DNA of 8,339 nucleotides from Pseudomonadota bacterium (GTDB lineage: Bacteria > Pseudomonadota > Alphaproteobacteria > Azospirillales > Azospirillaceae). The notes beneath the pieces were generated by a model, which was not told the origin of the DNA, made no database searches, and was given only the letters and a program-made list of their open reading frames with translations. The stretch covers positions 1-8,339 of the forward strand of contig JAEZPL010000481.1 of NCBI GenBank assembly GCA_023413605.1, read 5' to 3'. How positions within the stretch are numbered: position 1 is the first letter of the stretch; each line of letters begins with the position of its first letter. The translations under genes and the position numbers were made by a program. This document shows positions 1 through 5,800 of this stretch, piece after piece.

Positions 1-2
1 CC

Positions 3-563
3 GGCCTGCGCACGCGCCGCGGCATGCAGGAGGCGCTGGAGCGCGAGCAGAACCGCTTCCGCCGCACCGGCCAGTCCTTCTGCGTCGCCATCGGCGACAT
101 CGACAAGTTCAAGGGCATCAACGACACCTACGGGCACGAGATCGGCGACCGCGTGCTGGCCGCCACCGCCGCCGCCATCAGCCGGGAAATCCGCAGCTTC
201 GACGAGGCCTTCCGCATGGGTGGGGAGGAGTTCCTCGTCTGCCTGAAGGAATCCGGCATCGACGAAGGCCACCGCGTGATCGAGCGGCTGCGCCTGGACC
301 TGATGAACTCGCCCATCACCCTGCCGGACGGCCGCGCCGTCGCGGTCACCATTTCCTTCGGGCTGGTGGAGGCCCGGCTGGAACTGTCGGTTGAGGAACT
401 GGTGGTGTGCGCCGACCGCGCGCTCTATCAGGCCAAGAACGCCGGCCGGAATCGGGTCGTCCGCTATGGCGCGGACCGGCCGCAGCCGACGCTCGCCGCG
501 GTCCGGACGGTGCCGGAGAGCCCGGTGCCGGTGAAAAAAGCGGTGCCGCAAGGCCGCCGCTGA
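3..563 (+). CDS. Diguanylate cyclase (GGDEF domain), 5'-partial
   Basis: C-terminal catalytic part of a GGDEF protein that makes the second messenger cyclic di-GMP from two GTP in the cytoplasm. The frame is open to the left edge, and residues before the first ATG (position 24) read GLRTRRG, matching the usual LTGLxNRR start of a GGDEF domain, so that ATG is internal and the N-terminal sensor part lies outside the window. Numbering from that ATG: the metal and nucleotide-binding stretch GDIDKFKGINDTYGH is at 24-38 with Asp25, Asn33 and Asp34; the signature is GGEEF at 66-70; RSFD at 57-60, five residues before it, fits the RxxD inhibitory product-binding site. Both sites are intact, so an active, feedback-inhibited cyclase is expected. 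After the domain (about residue 150) comes a short Pro/Val-rich tail. No EAL domain follows. The input signal cannot be told from this piece. Confidence 0.93.
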   Translation, partial: GLRTRRGMQEALEREQNRFRRTGQSFCVAIGDIDKFKGINDTYGHEIGDRVLAATAAAISREIRSFDEAFRMGGEEFLVCLKESGIDEGHRVIERLRLDLMNSPITLPDGRAVAVTISFGLVEARLELSVEELVVCADRALYQAKNAGRNRVVRYGADRPQPTLAAVRTVPESPVPVKKAVPQGRR

Positions 564-594
564 CGCCCTACCTTTGGATCCGCTTAAGGGCGGC

Positions 595-624
595 TTGGCC
601 GGAAGGGGGGTGACGGGGTAGGAT
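595..624 (+). promoter_or_regulatory. Candidate sigma70-type promoter for upp
   Basis: TTGGCC (595-600) and TAGGAT (619-624) are 18 bp apart, each matching four of six consensus bases, and the -10 lies 31 bp before the upp ATG. This is pattern matching in a short GC-rich gap only. The preceding gene ends at 563, so read-through from it is also possible. Confidence 0.3.
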
Positions 625-655
625 TGCCACCACATCAGGCCGCGGCACGAGACCC

Positions 656-1306
656 ATGCGCACCAATTCTGAATTTCCCAACCTGTTCATCCTCGACCAC
701 CCGCTGATCCAGCACAAGCTGACGCTGATGCGGGCCAAGGAACGGTCCACCGGCGGTTTCCGCACCCTGCTGCGCGAAATCTCGCTGCTGATGGGCTATG
801 AGATCACCCGCGACCTGCCCCTGACCACCGAACGGATCGAGACGCCGCTCCAGCCCATGGACGCGCCGGTCATCGCCGGCAAGAAGCTGGCCATCGTGCC
901 GGTGCTGCGCGCCGGCCTGGGCATGGCGCAGGGCCTGCACGAGCTGGTTCCGTCGGCCCGCGAGGGACACATCGGCCTGTACCGCGACCACGACACCAAG
1001 ATGCCGCACGAGTATCTGGTGAAGCTGCCGGAGGCGGAAGGCCGCCTGTTCATCGTCGTGGATCCCATGCTGGCCACCGGCAATTCGGCCGTGCACGCCT
1101 GCGACGTGCTGAACCGCCACGGCGTGGACGACGACAACATCCGCTTCATGGCGCTGGTCGCCGCCCCGGAGGGCGTGCGCGTGTTCGCCGCCGCCCACCC
1201 GCGGGTGAAGGTCTTCACCGCCTCGCTGGACAGCCACCTGGACGAAAACGCCTACATCGTCCCCGGCCTGGGCGATGCCGGCGACCGCATGTTCGGCACG
1301 AAGTAA
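656..1306 (+). CDS. upp: Uracil phosphoribosyltransferase
   Basis: Pyrimidine salvage enzyme: uracil plus PRPP gives UMP and pyrophosphate, in the cytoplasm. The 216-residue length is close to that of bacterial Upp proteins. The PRPP-binding loop FIVVDPMLATGNSA is at residues 132-145, the conserved PVLRAGLGM segment at 82-90, and the C-terminal uracil-binding segment YIVPGLGDAGDRMFGT at 200-215. All are complete, so the enzyme should be active. The ATG at 656 is preferred because the N-terminus (FPNLFILDHPLIQHKLTLMR) aligns with the usual family start; the ribosome binding site before it is weak. The gene appears to stand alone: the cyclase ends 92 bp upstream and a repeat with hairpins follows the stop codon. 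No uracil permease gene is adjacent. Confidence 0.97.
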   Translation: MRTNSEFPNLFILDHPLIQHKLTLMRAKERSTGGFRTLLREISLLMGYEITRDLPLTTERIETPLQPMDAPVIAGKKLAIVPVLRAGLGMAQGLHELVPSAREGHIGLYRDHDTKMPHEYLVKLPEAEGRLFIVVDPMLATGNSAVHACDVLNRHGVDDDNIRFMALVAAPEGVRVFAAAHPRVKVFTASLDSHLDENAYIVPGLGDAGDRMFGTK

Positions 1307-1318
1307 CGCACACGAGCC

Positions 1319-1380
1319 CACCCTCTCCCCCTTCCGTGGGGAGGGGGTGCCGCCGTAAGGCGGCCGGGAGAGGAGGGGTG
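1319..1380. repeat. GC-rich double-hairpin repeat element after upp
   Basis: Two adjacent hairpins begin 12 bp after the upp stop. The first (1319-1349) has a 12-bp stem, 1319-1330 with 1338-1349, including one G-T pair. The second (1349-1364) has a perfect 6-bp stem GCCGCC/GGCGGC with loop GTAA. The right end, GGGAGAGGAGGGGTG at 1366-1380, is also roughly complementary to the left end, so a three-arm fold is possible. The shape resembles short palindromic intergenic repeats common in GC-rich proteobacteria. It may protect or end the upp transcript. Only one copy is seen here, so its dispersed nature is inferred. Confidence 0.55.
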
Positions 1381-1458
1381 CGGTCGGAGGGCAGGAACTG
1401 TCTGCCGTTTTCGGCGAACAGGCGCTGACCGACGTTTTCCCTTCACCCACCACTCTTG

Positions 1459-1482
1459 TCCCCAAGAAAAAAGGGGATTTTT
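1459..1482 (+). terminator. Weak intrinsic terminator-like hairpin
   Basis: A 5-bp stem TCCCC/GGGGA (1459-1463 and 1473-1477) with an A-rich loop is directly followed by TTTTT (1478-1482). The form fits a rho-independent terminator, but the stem is short. It would separate upp transcription from the iron permease, whose candidate -35 box begins at the end of the T-tract. Confidence 0.4.
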
Positions 1483-1508
1483 GTCACCTTGTCATTGCGA
1501 CTTATTCT
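1481..1508 (+). promoter_or_regulatory. Candidate promoter of the iron permease gene
   Basis: TTGTCA (1481-1486) and TATTCT (1503-1508) are 16 bp apart, matching five and four of six consensus bases. The -10 lies inside the Fur-like box at 1495-1515, the expected layout for repression by promoter occlusion. Assigned by pattern only. Confidence 0.45.
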
Positions 1509-1515
1509 CATTGTG
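1495..1515 (+). promoter_or_regulatory. Fur-like iron box 1 (before permease)
   Basis: The sequence TTGCGA-CTTA-TTCTCATT fits TTGCRA-N4-TTMTCATK, which occurs twice more before the iron-binding protein gene. The ATTCTCATT core resembles classical Fur boxes, and the outer TGC/GCA-like ends fit the palindromic boxes reported for Fur-family regulators in alphaproteobacteria (from memory). It overlaps the candidate -10 and lies 42 bp before the start codon. Which regulator binds (Fur, Mur or another) cannot be read from the site. Confidence 0.6.
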
Positions 1516-1557
1516 TGAGACGATGCGGCTTCTCCGTTTCCAGGGGCACGTCTCGCG

Positions 1558-3270
1558 TTGACCACGGACATCTTCGACAAGCAGCGTCTCCCCGACGCCC
1601 AGCCCGACGTCCAGTCATTCGTCCGGCACCGCTTTCGATTCAGCGGCTGGACGCTGGCGACGCTGGTCATCGCGGCGCTGGTGGCCCTGCCGGTGCTGGC
1701 GGTGGTCAGCCGGGTCTTCGTGCCGACGAACGGCGTGTGGCAGCACCTCGTCGAAACGGTGCTGGCGGAGTACCTGCTGAACACGATCCGGCTCGTCCTC
1801 GGGGTCGGCATGGGCACGCTCGTCATCGGGGTGGGCACGGCGTGGCTGGTCACCATGTGCCGGTTTCCGGGCAGCCGTATGCTGGAATGGGCGCTGCTGC
1901 TGCCCATGGCCGTTCCGGCCTACGTGATGGCGTACGTCTACACCGACGTCCTTCAGTTCGTCGGCCCCGTGCAGACCGGGCTGCGTGCGCTGTTCCACTG
2001 GACGCGGCACGATTACTGGTTTCCGGACATCCGCACGGTGGATGGGGCGGCGGCGATGATGACGCTGGTGCTCTACCCGTACGTCTACCTGCTGTCGCGC
2101 GCCGCCTTCCTGGAACAGTCGGTGTGCGTGCTGGAGGTCAGCCGTACGCTCGGCCGCGGGCCGTGGCGCAGCTTCTTCACGGTGGCGCTGCCGCTGGCGC
2201 GGCCCAGCATCGTCGCCGGGCTGGCGCTGGTGCTGATGGAGGTGCTGGCCGATTTCGGCACCGTGCAGTATTTCGCGGTGAACACCTTCGTCACGGGCAT
2301 CTACCGCACGTGGTTCGCCATGGGCCAGCCGATGGCGGCGGCGCAGCTGGCGTCCGTGCTGATGCTGTTCGTGCTGGTGCTGGTGCTGATGGAGCGCTGG
2401 TCGCGCCGGCAGGCCCGTTACCATCACACCACCACCCGTTACCGCCGCCTGCCGAAGCACCGGCTGACGGGCTGGCGCGCGGCGGCGGCGCTGGCCGCCT
2501 GCGCGCTGCCGCTGCTGTTGGGCTTCATCCTGCCGGCGGGGCTGCTGGTCCGCATGGCGCTGACCGCGGGGGACGAGGCCTTCGGGCCGATGTTCCTGAC
2601 GCTGGCGCGCAACAGCTTCTCGCTGGCCGCCCTGGCGGCGGTGCTGGCCGTGACGCTGGCCCTGGTGCTGGCCTATGGGCAGCGGCTGCACCCAACGCCG
2701 CTGCTGAAGGGCGCCGTGCGGGTGGCGGCCATGGGCTACGCCATTCCCGGCTCGGTCATCGCGGTGGGCGTGCTGATCCCCTTCGCGCATCTGGACAACG
2801 CCGTGGACGCCTTCCTGCGGCAGAGCTTCGGCATTTCGACCGGCCTGCTGCTGAGCGGCACCATCGCGGCGGTGCTGTTCGCCTATCTGGTCCGCTTCCT
2901 GGCCGTGTCTTTCAACACCATCGAGGCGAGCCTGGGCAAGATCCGCCCGACCATGGACTTCGCCTCCCGCGTGCTGGGACAGACGGCCGGGCGGACGCTG
3001 ATCCGCGTGCACGCGCCGATCATGTGGGGAAGCCTGCTGACCGCCGGTCTGCTGGTCTTCGTGGACGTGATGAAGGAACTGCCGGCGACGATGATCGTCC
3101 GGCCCTTCAACTTCGACACGCTGGCCGTGCGCGTCTACACGCTGGCTTCCGACGAACGGCTGACGGAGGCCGCGACCGGGGCACTGGCCATCGTGGCGGT
3201 CGGCATCGTTCCGGTGATCCTGCTGAGCCTGTCGATCAGCCGCTCCCGCCCCGGCCAGACGGACGACTGA
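1558..3270 (+). CDS. fbpB: Ferric iron ABC transporter permease, two fused halves (FbpB/SfuB type)
   Basis: Inner-membrane channel that passes ferric iron from a periplasmic binding protein to the cytoplasm using energy from a separate ATPase. The 570-residue protein has two permease halves joined in one chain, as in FbpB/SfuB. Hydrophobic segments include about 31-50, 75-100, 108-130, 165-180, 216-235 and 262-278 in the first half, and 309-331, 352-374, 386-408, 426-448, 489-503 and 541-560 in the second. The cytoplasmic coupling (EAA-like) loops are about 193-214 (EVSRTLGRGPWRSFFTVALPL) and 468-488 (ASRVLGQTAGRTLIRVHAPIM). The start is TTG at 1558: the frame has a stop at 1516-1518 and no ATG or GTG before this point, and AGGGG lies 11 bp upstream, a rather long spacing. 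A Fur-like box precedes the gene. The matching ATPase is not adjacent; the likely partner binding protein is at 4472-5509 on the other strand. Confidence 0.92.
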   Translation: MTTDIFDKQRLPDAQPDVQSFVRHRFRFSGWTLATLVIAALVALPVLAVVSRVFVPTNGVWQHLVETVLAEYLLNTIRLVLGVGMGTLVIGVGTAWLVTMCRFPGSRMLEWALLLPMAVPAYVMAYVYTDVLQFVGPVQTGLRALFHWTRHDYWFPDIRTVDGAAAMMTLVLYPYVYLLSRAAFLEQSVCVLEVSRTLGRGPWRSFFTVALPLARPSIVAGLALVLMEVLADFGTVQYFAVNTFVTGIYRTWFAMGQPMAAAQLASVLMLFVLVLVLMERWSRRQARYHHTTTRYRRLPKHRLTGWRAAAALAACALPLLLGFILPAGLLVRMALTAGDEAFGPMFLTLARNSFSLAALAAVLAVTLALVLAYGQRLHPTPLLKGAVRVAAMGYAIPGSVIAVGVLIPFAHLDNAVDAFLRQSFGISTGLLLSGTIAAVLFAYLVRFLAVSFNTIEASLGKIRPTMDFASRVLGQTAGRTLIRVHAPIMWGSLLTAGLLVFVDVMKELPATMIVRPFNFDTLAVRVYTLASDERLTEAATGALAIVAVGIVPVILLSLSISRSRPGQTDD

Positions 3271-3272
3271 CG

Positions 3273-3293
3273 CTGTTGCAGCCGTTGCAACAG
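3273..3293 (+). other. Hairpin after the permease gene
   Basis: Perfect 8-bp inverted repeat CTGTTGCA/TGCAACAG with a 5-base loop, starting 3 bp after the permease stop codon. No T-run follows, so it is not a standard intrinsic terminator; it may stabilise the mRNA 3' end or weaken read-through into pirin. Confidence 0.5.
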
Positions 3294-3334
3294 TGTTGCG
3301 CGGCGCCGTCCCTTTATCCAGGGGCCTGAGACGA

Positions 3335-3352
3335 TTACCTCTGTTCGGGTAA
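3335..3352. promoter_or_regulatory. Small inverted repeat before pirin gene
   Basis: TTACC (3335-3339) and GGTAA (3348-3352) form a 5-bp inverted repeat with an 8-base gap, 20 bp before the pirin start. It could be an operator or leader hairpin, but arms this short can arise by chance, and no regulator gene is next to it. Confidence 0.25.
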
Positions 3353-3372
3353 CAAGTCCCGAGGAGGAAGCC

Positions 3373-4221
3373 ATGAGCGCCGCAACCATCCGCCCCGTCC
3401 TGACCGCCGTGGAGGGCATGGAGGCGTCCGACGGTGCCGGCGTGCGCATGACGCGCATGGTCGGCACGCCGCGCCTGCGCATGCTCGACCCGTTTCTGAT
3501 GCTGGATTTCTTCGGCTCGGATTCGCCGCAGGATTATCTGGCCGGCTTCCCCGACCACCCGCACCGCGGGTTCGAGACGGTGACCTACATGCTGGCCGGC
3601 CGCATGCGGCACTGGGACAACCACGGCCATGAAGGCGTGATCGAAACCGGCGGCGTGCAGTGGATGACCGCCGGGCGCGGCGTGATCCATTCCGAGATGC
3701 CGGAGCAGACCGAAGGGCTGATGAAGGGCTTCCAGCTCTGGATCAACCTGCCGGCCAGCCGGAAGATGAGCGAGCCGCGCTATCAGGAGTTCGCCGCTGA
3801 CCGCATCCCGGTGGAAGTGCGCGAGAACGGCGTCCGGGTGACGGTGATCGCCGGCACGACGGTGCAGGGCACCTCCGGTCCGATCCAGGCCGGCACGACC
3901 GAGGCCCGCTACTTCGACGTTACCCTGCCGGAGGGGGCCGGCTTCGCCGAAGCGGTCCCGGCCGACCACACGGCGGCGCTGGTGGTGTTCGAGGGCTCCA
4001 TCACCATGCCCGGCTCCTCCGTCCGCCTGGGCGGCCCGCGCGTGGTCGTGCTGGGCGGGGGCGACCGGGTGGAGGCCACCGCCGGCCCGTCCGGCGCGCG
4101 TTTCCTGATGCTGTCCGGCCGCCCGATCGGCGAGCCGGTGGCCTGGGGCGGCCCCTTCGTCATGAACACCCGCGAGGAGGTCGTGCAGGCCTACCGCGAC
4201 TTCGAGGAAGGCCGGTTCTGA
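3373..4221 (+). CDS. Pirin-family bicupin protein
   Basis: Iron-binding double cupin of the pirin family (YhaK/PirA relatives). Some members cleave quercetin with oxygen; others have been reported to act through protein contacts, for example with pyruvate dehydrogenase. The 282-residue length is normal. The N-terminal cupin carries FPDHPHRGFETVTYML (59-74) and GRGVIHSEMPE (101-111), giving the metal ligands His62, His64, His106 and Glu108, all present. The second cupin (about 160-270) lacks such a set, as is usual. The start at 3373 is firm: a strong Shine-Dalgarno sequence, GGAGG, lies just upstream. The gene follows the iron permease by 102 bp on the same strand, but a hairpin lies between and no Fur-like box is seen before it, so co-regulation with iron uptake is open. 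The substrate or partner cannot be inferred. Confidence 0.93.
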   Translation: MSAATIRPVLTAVEGMEASDGAGVRMTRMVGTPRLRMLDPFLMLDFFGSDSPQDYLAGFPDHPHRGFETVTYMLAGRMRHWDNHGHEGVIETGGVQWMTAGRGVIHSEMPEQTEGLMKGFQLWINLPASRKMSEPRYQEFAADRIPVEVRENGVRVTVIAGTTVQGTSGPIQAGTTEARYFDVTLPEGAGFAEAVPADHTAALVVFEGSITMPGSSVRLGGPRVVVLGGGDRVEATAGPSGARFLMLSGRPIGEPVAWGGPFVMNTREEVVQAYRDFEEGRF

Positions 4222-4253
4222 GGACGTGCCGGAACTGTTGGATAGAACTGATT

Positions 4254-4394
4254 CTTCACGGATTTCGCGGATTTGAGCGCGGATTTCGGGATTCTGATCT
4301 GGTCTTGCTTCGCGGCGGCTGAACAATCAGCCCGTGGTGAGCAAGGGAAACAAAATCCGTGTCATCCGTGCCAAAATCAGTGAAATCTGTGAAG
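4254..4394. repeat. Inverted pair of degenerate 43-bp dispersed repeats
   Basis: Left arm 4254-4296 begins CTTCACGGATTTCGCGGATT; right arm 4352-4394, read on the minus strand, begins CTTCACAGATTTCACTGATT. The arms are imperfect inverted copies built from repeated (C/G)ACGGATT-like units. Between them (4297-4351) is a perfect 6-bp hairpin GGCTGA/TCAGCC at 4317-4332. A third copy in minus-arm style lies at 8302-8339. The base composition is clearly more AT-rich than the genes around it. No open frame of note is present. It lies in the gap between two converging genes, a usual place for small non-coding repeats. Confidence 0.6.
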
Positions 4395-4410
4395 GCTGAG
4401 AACTTCATAC

Positions 4411-4450
4411 AAAAAAAGAGGGGCGCGACCCCACCGCTGGGACGCGCCCC
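4411..4450 (-). terminator. Rho-independent terminator of the iron-binding protein gene
   Basis: Read on the minus strand: GGGGCGCG (from 4450), one mismatch, CCC, a 7-base loop, GGG, mismatch, CGCGCCCC, then TC and TTTTTTT (4417-4411). The 8+3 bp stem with a T-tract is a textbook intrinsic terminator, 21 bp past the stop codon of the minus-strand gene. Confidence 0.92.
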
Positions 4451-4471
4451 TGACGCTACCGGGCTGGAGGC

Positions 4472-5509
4472 TTACTTCCAGCCGGCGCGATCCATGACCT
4501 TCAGCGCTTCGGCGTTGTTCTTGCCGTAGACGGCGGCGTTCAGCTGGTCTTCCTTGAAGGTGCCCCAGCTGACCAGGACCGGCGCCATCTCCGCACCCGC
4601 GACGATCGGGTATTCGAAGTTCTTCTCGGTGAACATGCGCTGGGCATCCGGGCTGACCAGATACTCCAGGAACTTCACGGCCGAGTCCTTGTTCGGCGCG
4701 TTCTTCACGACGCCCGCGCCGGAGACGTTGACGTGCGTGCCGCGGTTGTTCTGGTTCGGGAACACCACGCCCAGCTTCTCGGCGATCGCCTTGTCCTCCG
4801 GCTTGGTGGAGGAGGCGAGGCGCGCGAAGTAGTAGGTGTTGGACACGGCCACGTCGCCTTCACCGGCGGCAACGCCCTTGATCTGGTCGGTGTCGCCGCC
4901 CTGCGGCTTGCGGGCCATGTTGGCGACGATGCCCTTGGCCCATTCCTCGGTGGCCTTCTCGCCGTTGGCGGCGAGCAGCGAACCGACGAGCGACTGGTTG
5001 TAGACGTTGGTCGAGGAACGGACCAGGACGCGGCCCTTCCACTTCGGATCCGCCAGCGATTCGTAGGTCGGCAGATCCTCCGGCTTCACCGTGGCCTTGT
5101 TGTAGACCAGGATGCGGGCGCGCTTGGAGATGCCGAACCAATGGCCTTCCGGCTCGCGCAGGTGGGCCGGGATGGCGGATTCCAGGGTCTTGGAGCGGGT
5201 CGGCTGGAGCAGCCCGGCGTCCTGGGCGCGCCACAGGCGGCCGGCGTCGACGGTGATCAGCACGTCGGCCGGGCTGTTGGCGCCCTCCGTCTTCATGCGC
5301 TCGATCAGCTCGTCTTCCTTGCCCTCGATCACGTTGACCTTGATGCCGGTCTGCTTCGTGAAGGTGTCGTAGAGGGCCTTGTCCACATCGTAATGGCGCG
5401 ACGAATAGATATTCACCTCCGCAGCCCCGGCCCCCATGGCGGCACCGGCGGTGGCCAGCAGCGTGGCAACGAAGGTGGCGGCCAACCCGCCGCGCGATCC
5501 GATGTGCAT
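4472..5509 (-). CDS. fbpA: Periplasmic Fe(3+) ABC transporter substrate-binding protein (FbpA/FutA type)
   Basis: Captures ferric iron in the periplasm and delivers it to an FbpB-type permease, probably the one at 1558-3270. The frame extends to a TTG at 5524, but the ATG at 5509 is preferred: GGGAG (complement of 5518-5522) sits 8 bases before it and the 345-residue product begins with a normal signal peptide (hydrophobic about 7-27, cleavage near Ala29/Ala30 before EVNIYSSRHY). Likely iron ligands are His39, Tyr40, Tyr170, Tyr226 and Tyr227; the gaps (130 and 56 residues) match those I recall for cyanobacterial FutA1. Conserved stretches include DVLITVDAGRLW (82-93), NVYNQSLVGSLLA (168-180) and GEGDVAVSNTYYFARL (216-231). 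Two Fur-like boxes lie upstream and a strong terminator follows, so this is a single-gene unit, expected to be induced when iron is short. Confidence 0.95.
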   Translation of the reverse strand: MHIGSRGGLAATFVATLLATAGAAMGAGAAEVNIYSSRHYDVDKALYDTFTKQTGIKVNVIEGKEDELIERMKTEGANSPADVLITVDAGRLWRAQDAGLLQPTRSKTLESAIPAHLREPEGHWFGISKRARILVYNKATVKPEDLPTYESLADPKWKGRVLVRSSTNVYNQSLVGSLLAANGEKATEEWAKGIVANMARKPQGGDTDQIKGVAAGEGDVAVSNTYYFARLASSTKPEDKAIAEKLGVVFPNQNNRGTHVNVSGAGVVKNAPNKDSAVKFLEYLVSPDAQRMFTEKNFEYPIVAGAEMAPVLVSWGTFKEDQLNAAVYGKNNAEALKVMDRAGWK

Positions 5510-5542
5510 CCTGATGACTCCCAAAAGCCCGATTTCGTTATT

Positions 5543-5558
5543 CTTCGCGATTGCGAAG
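5543..5558 (-). other. Small hairpin in the leader of the iron-binding protein gene
   Basis: Perfect 6-bp stem CTTCGC/GCGAAG with a 4-base loop, within the probable 5' leader, 34 bp before the ATG. It overlaps Fur-like box 3. It may be a leader hairpin or simply part of the protein-binding site. Confidence 0.35.
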
Positions 5559-5571
5559 CGTTCTCATGCGT
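5551..5571 (+). promoter_or_regulatory. Fur-like iron box 3 (before iron-binding protein gene)
   Basis: TTGCGA-AGCG-TTCTCATG, written on the plus strand, fits TTGCRA-N4-TTMTCATK. It lies 42 bp from the ATG at 5509, downstream of the candidate -35 at 5597-5602, close to the expected transcription start, where a bound repressor would block initiation. Confidence 0.5.
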
Positions 5572-5596
5572 TACCTTGACCATTCTTACAATGTGC

Positions 5597-5602
5597 TGTC
5601 AA
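5597..5602 (-). promoter_or_regulatory. Candidate -35 element of the iron-binding protein gene
   Basis: A perfect TTGACA on the minus strand, directly next to Fur-like box 2. The hexamer 17 bp downstream, TCAAGG, is a poor -10, so the promoter is only partly supported. Confidence 0.35.
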
Positions 5603-5604
5603 GC

Positions 5605-5625
5605 GCGAATGATAACTGTTTGCAA
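5605..5625 (-). promoter_or_regulatory. Fur-like iron box 2 (before iron-binding protein gene)
   Basis: On the minus strand, TTGCAA-ACAG-TTATCATT followed by CGC gives an imperfect palindrome (TGCAAA ... ATTCGC) and the best fit to a Fur-type box in this window. It lies 2 bp upstream of the TTGACA at 5597-5602. Confidence 0.6.
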
Positions 5626-5713
5626 TAGGATGCGCTGTTTTGTCGCTGTGGCGGGCGCGCCGCACGGGTGTGGCCGGTAAGACAAGGCTAAAACTTTAGG
5701 TAAGTCTAACCCC

Positions 5714-5741
5714 TTGTCCAAACGTCCGGTGTGCCTATAAT
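5714..5741 (+). promoter_or_regulatory. Sigma70-type promoter of the IalB-like gene
   Basis: TTGTCC (5714-5719), 16 bp, then a perfect TATAAT (5736-5741), 59 bp before the ATG. It is the best-formed promoter in the window. A palindrome, TCCGATCGGA (5741-5750), begins at its last base and could be an operator. Confidence 0.6.
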
Positions 5742-5800
5742 CCGATCGGATAGGGTGCCGCCTTTTTTGCAACACTCCGCGACGGTAAGGGGCCGGGACG

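Noticed and set aside
223..234. GGEEF rather than GGDEF as a sign of an inactive cyclase
   Set aside because: GGEEF is a normal active variant, and the other metal and nucleotide residues are present.
564..592. Inverted repeat CGCCCT/AGGGCG after the diguanylate cyclase as a terminator
   Set aside because: Only 6 bp with a 17-base loop and no T-run; too weak to call.
1515..3329. A 604-codon frame overlapping the permease in another frame
   Set aside because: Arg/Gly/Ala-rich translation without membrane pattern, while the frame at 1558 gives a complete permease.
1615..4326. A 903-codon open frame on the minus strand across the permease and pirin genes
   Set aside because: It runs antisense to two clearly recognised genes and its product is rich in His, Arg, Gln and Gly without domains, typical of a mirror frame in GC-rich coding DNA.
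5510..5524. Earlier TTG start for the iron-binding protein
   Set aside because: The GGGAG ribosome binding site overlaps this codon and is well spaced for the ATG at 5509, which gives a clean signal peptide.
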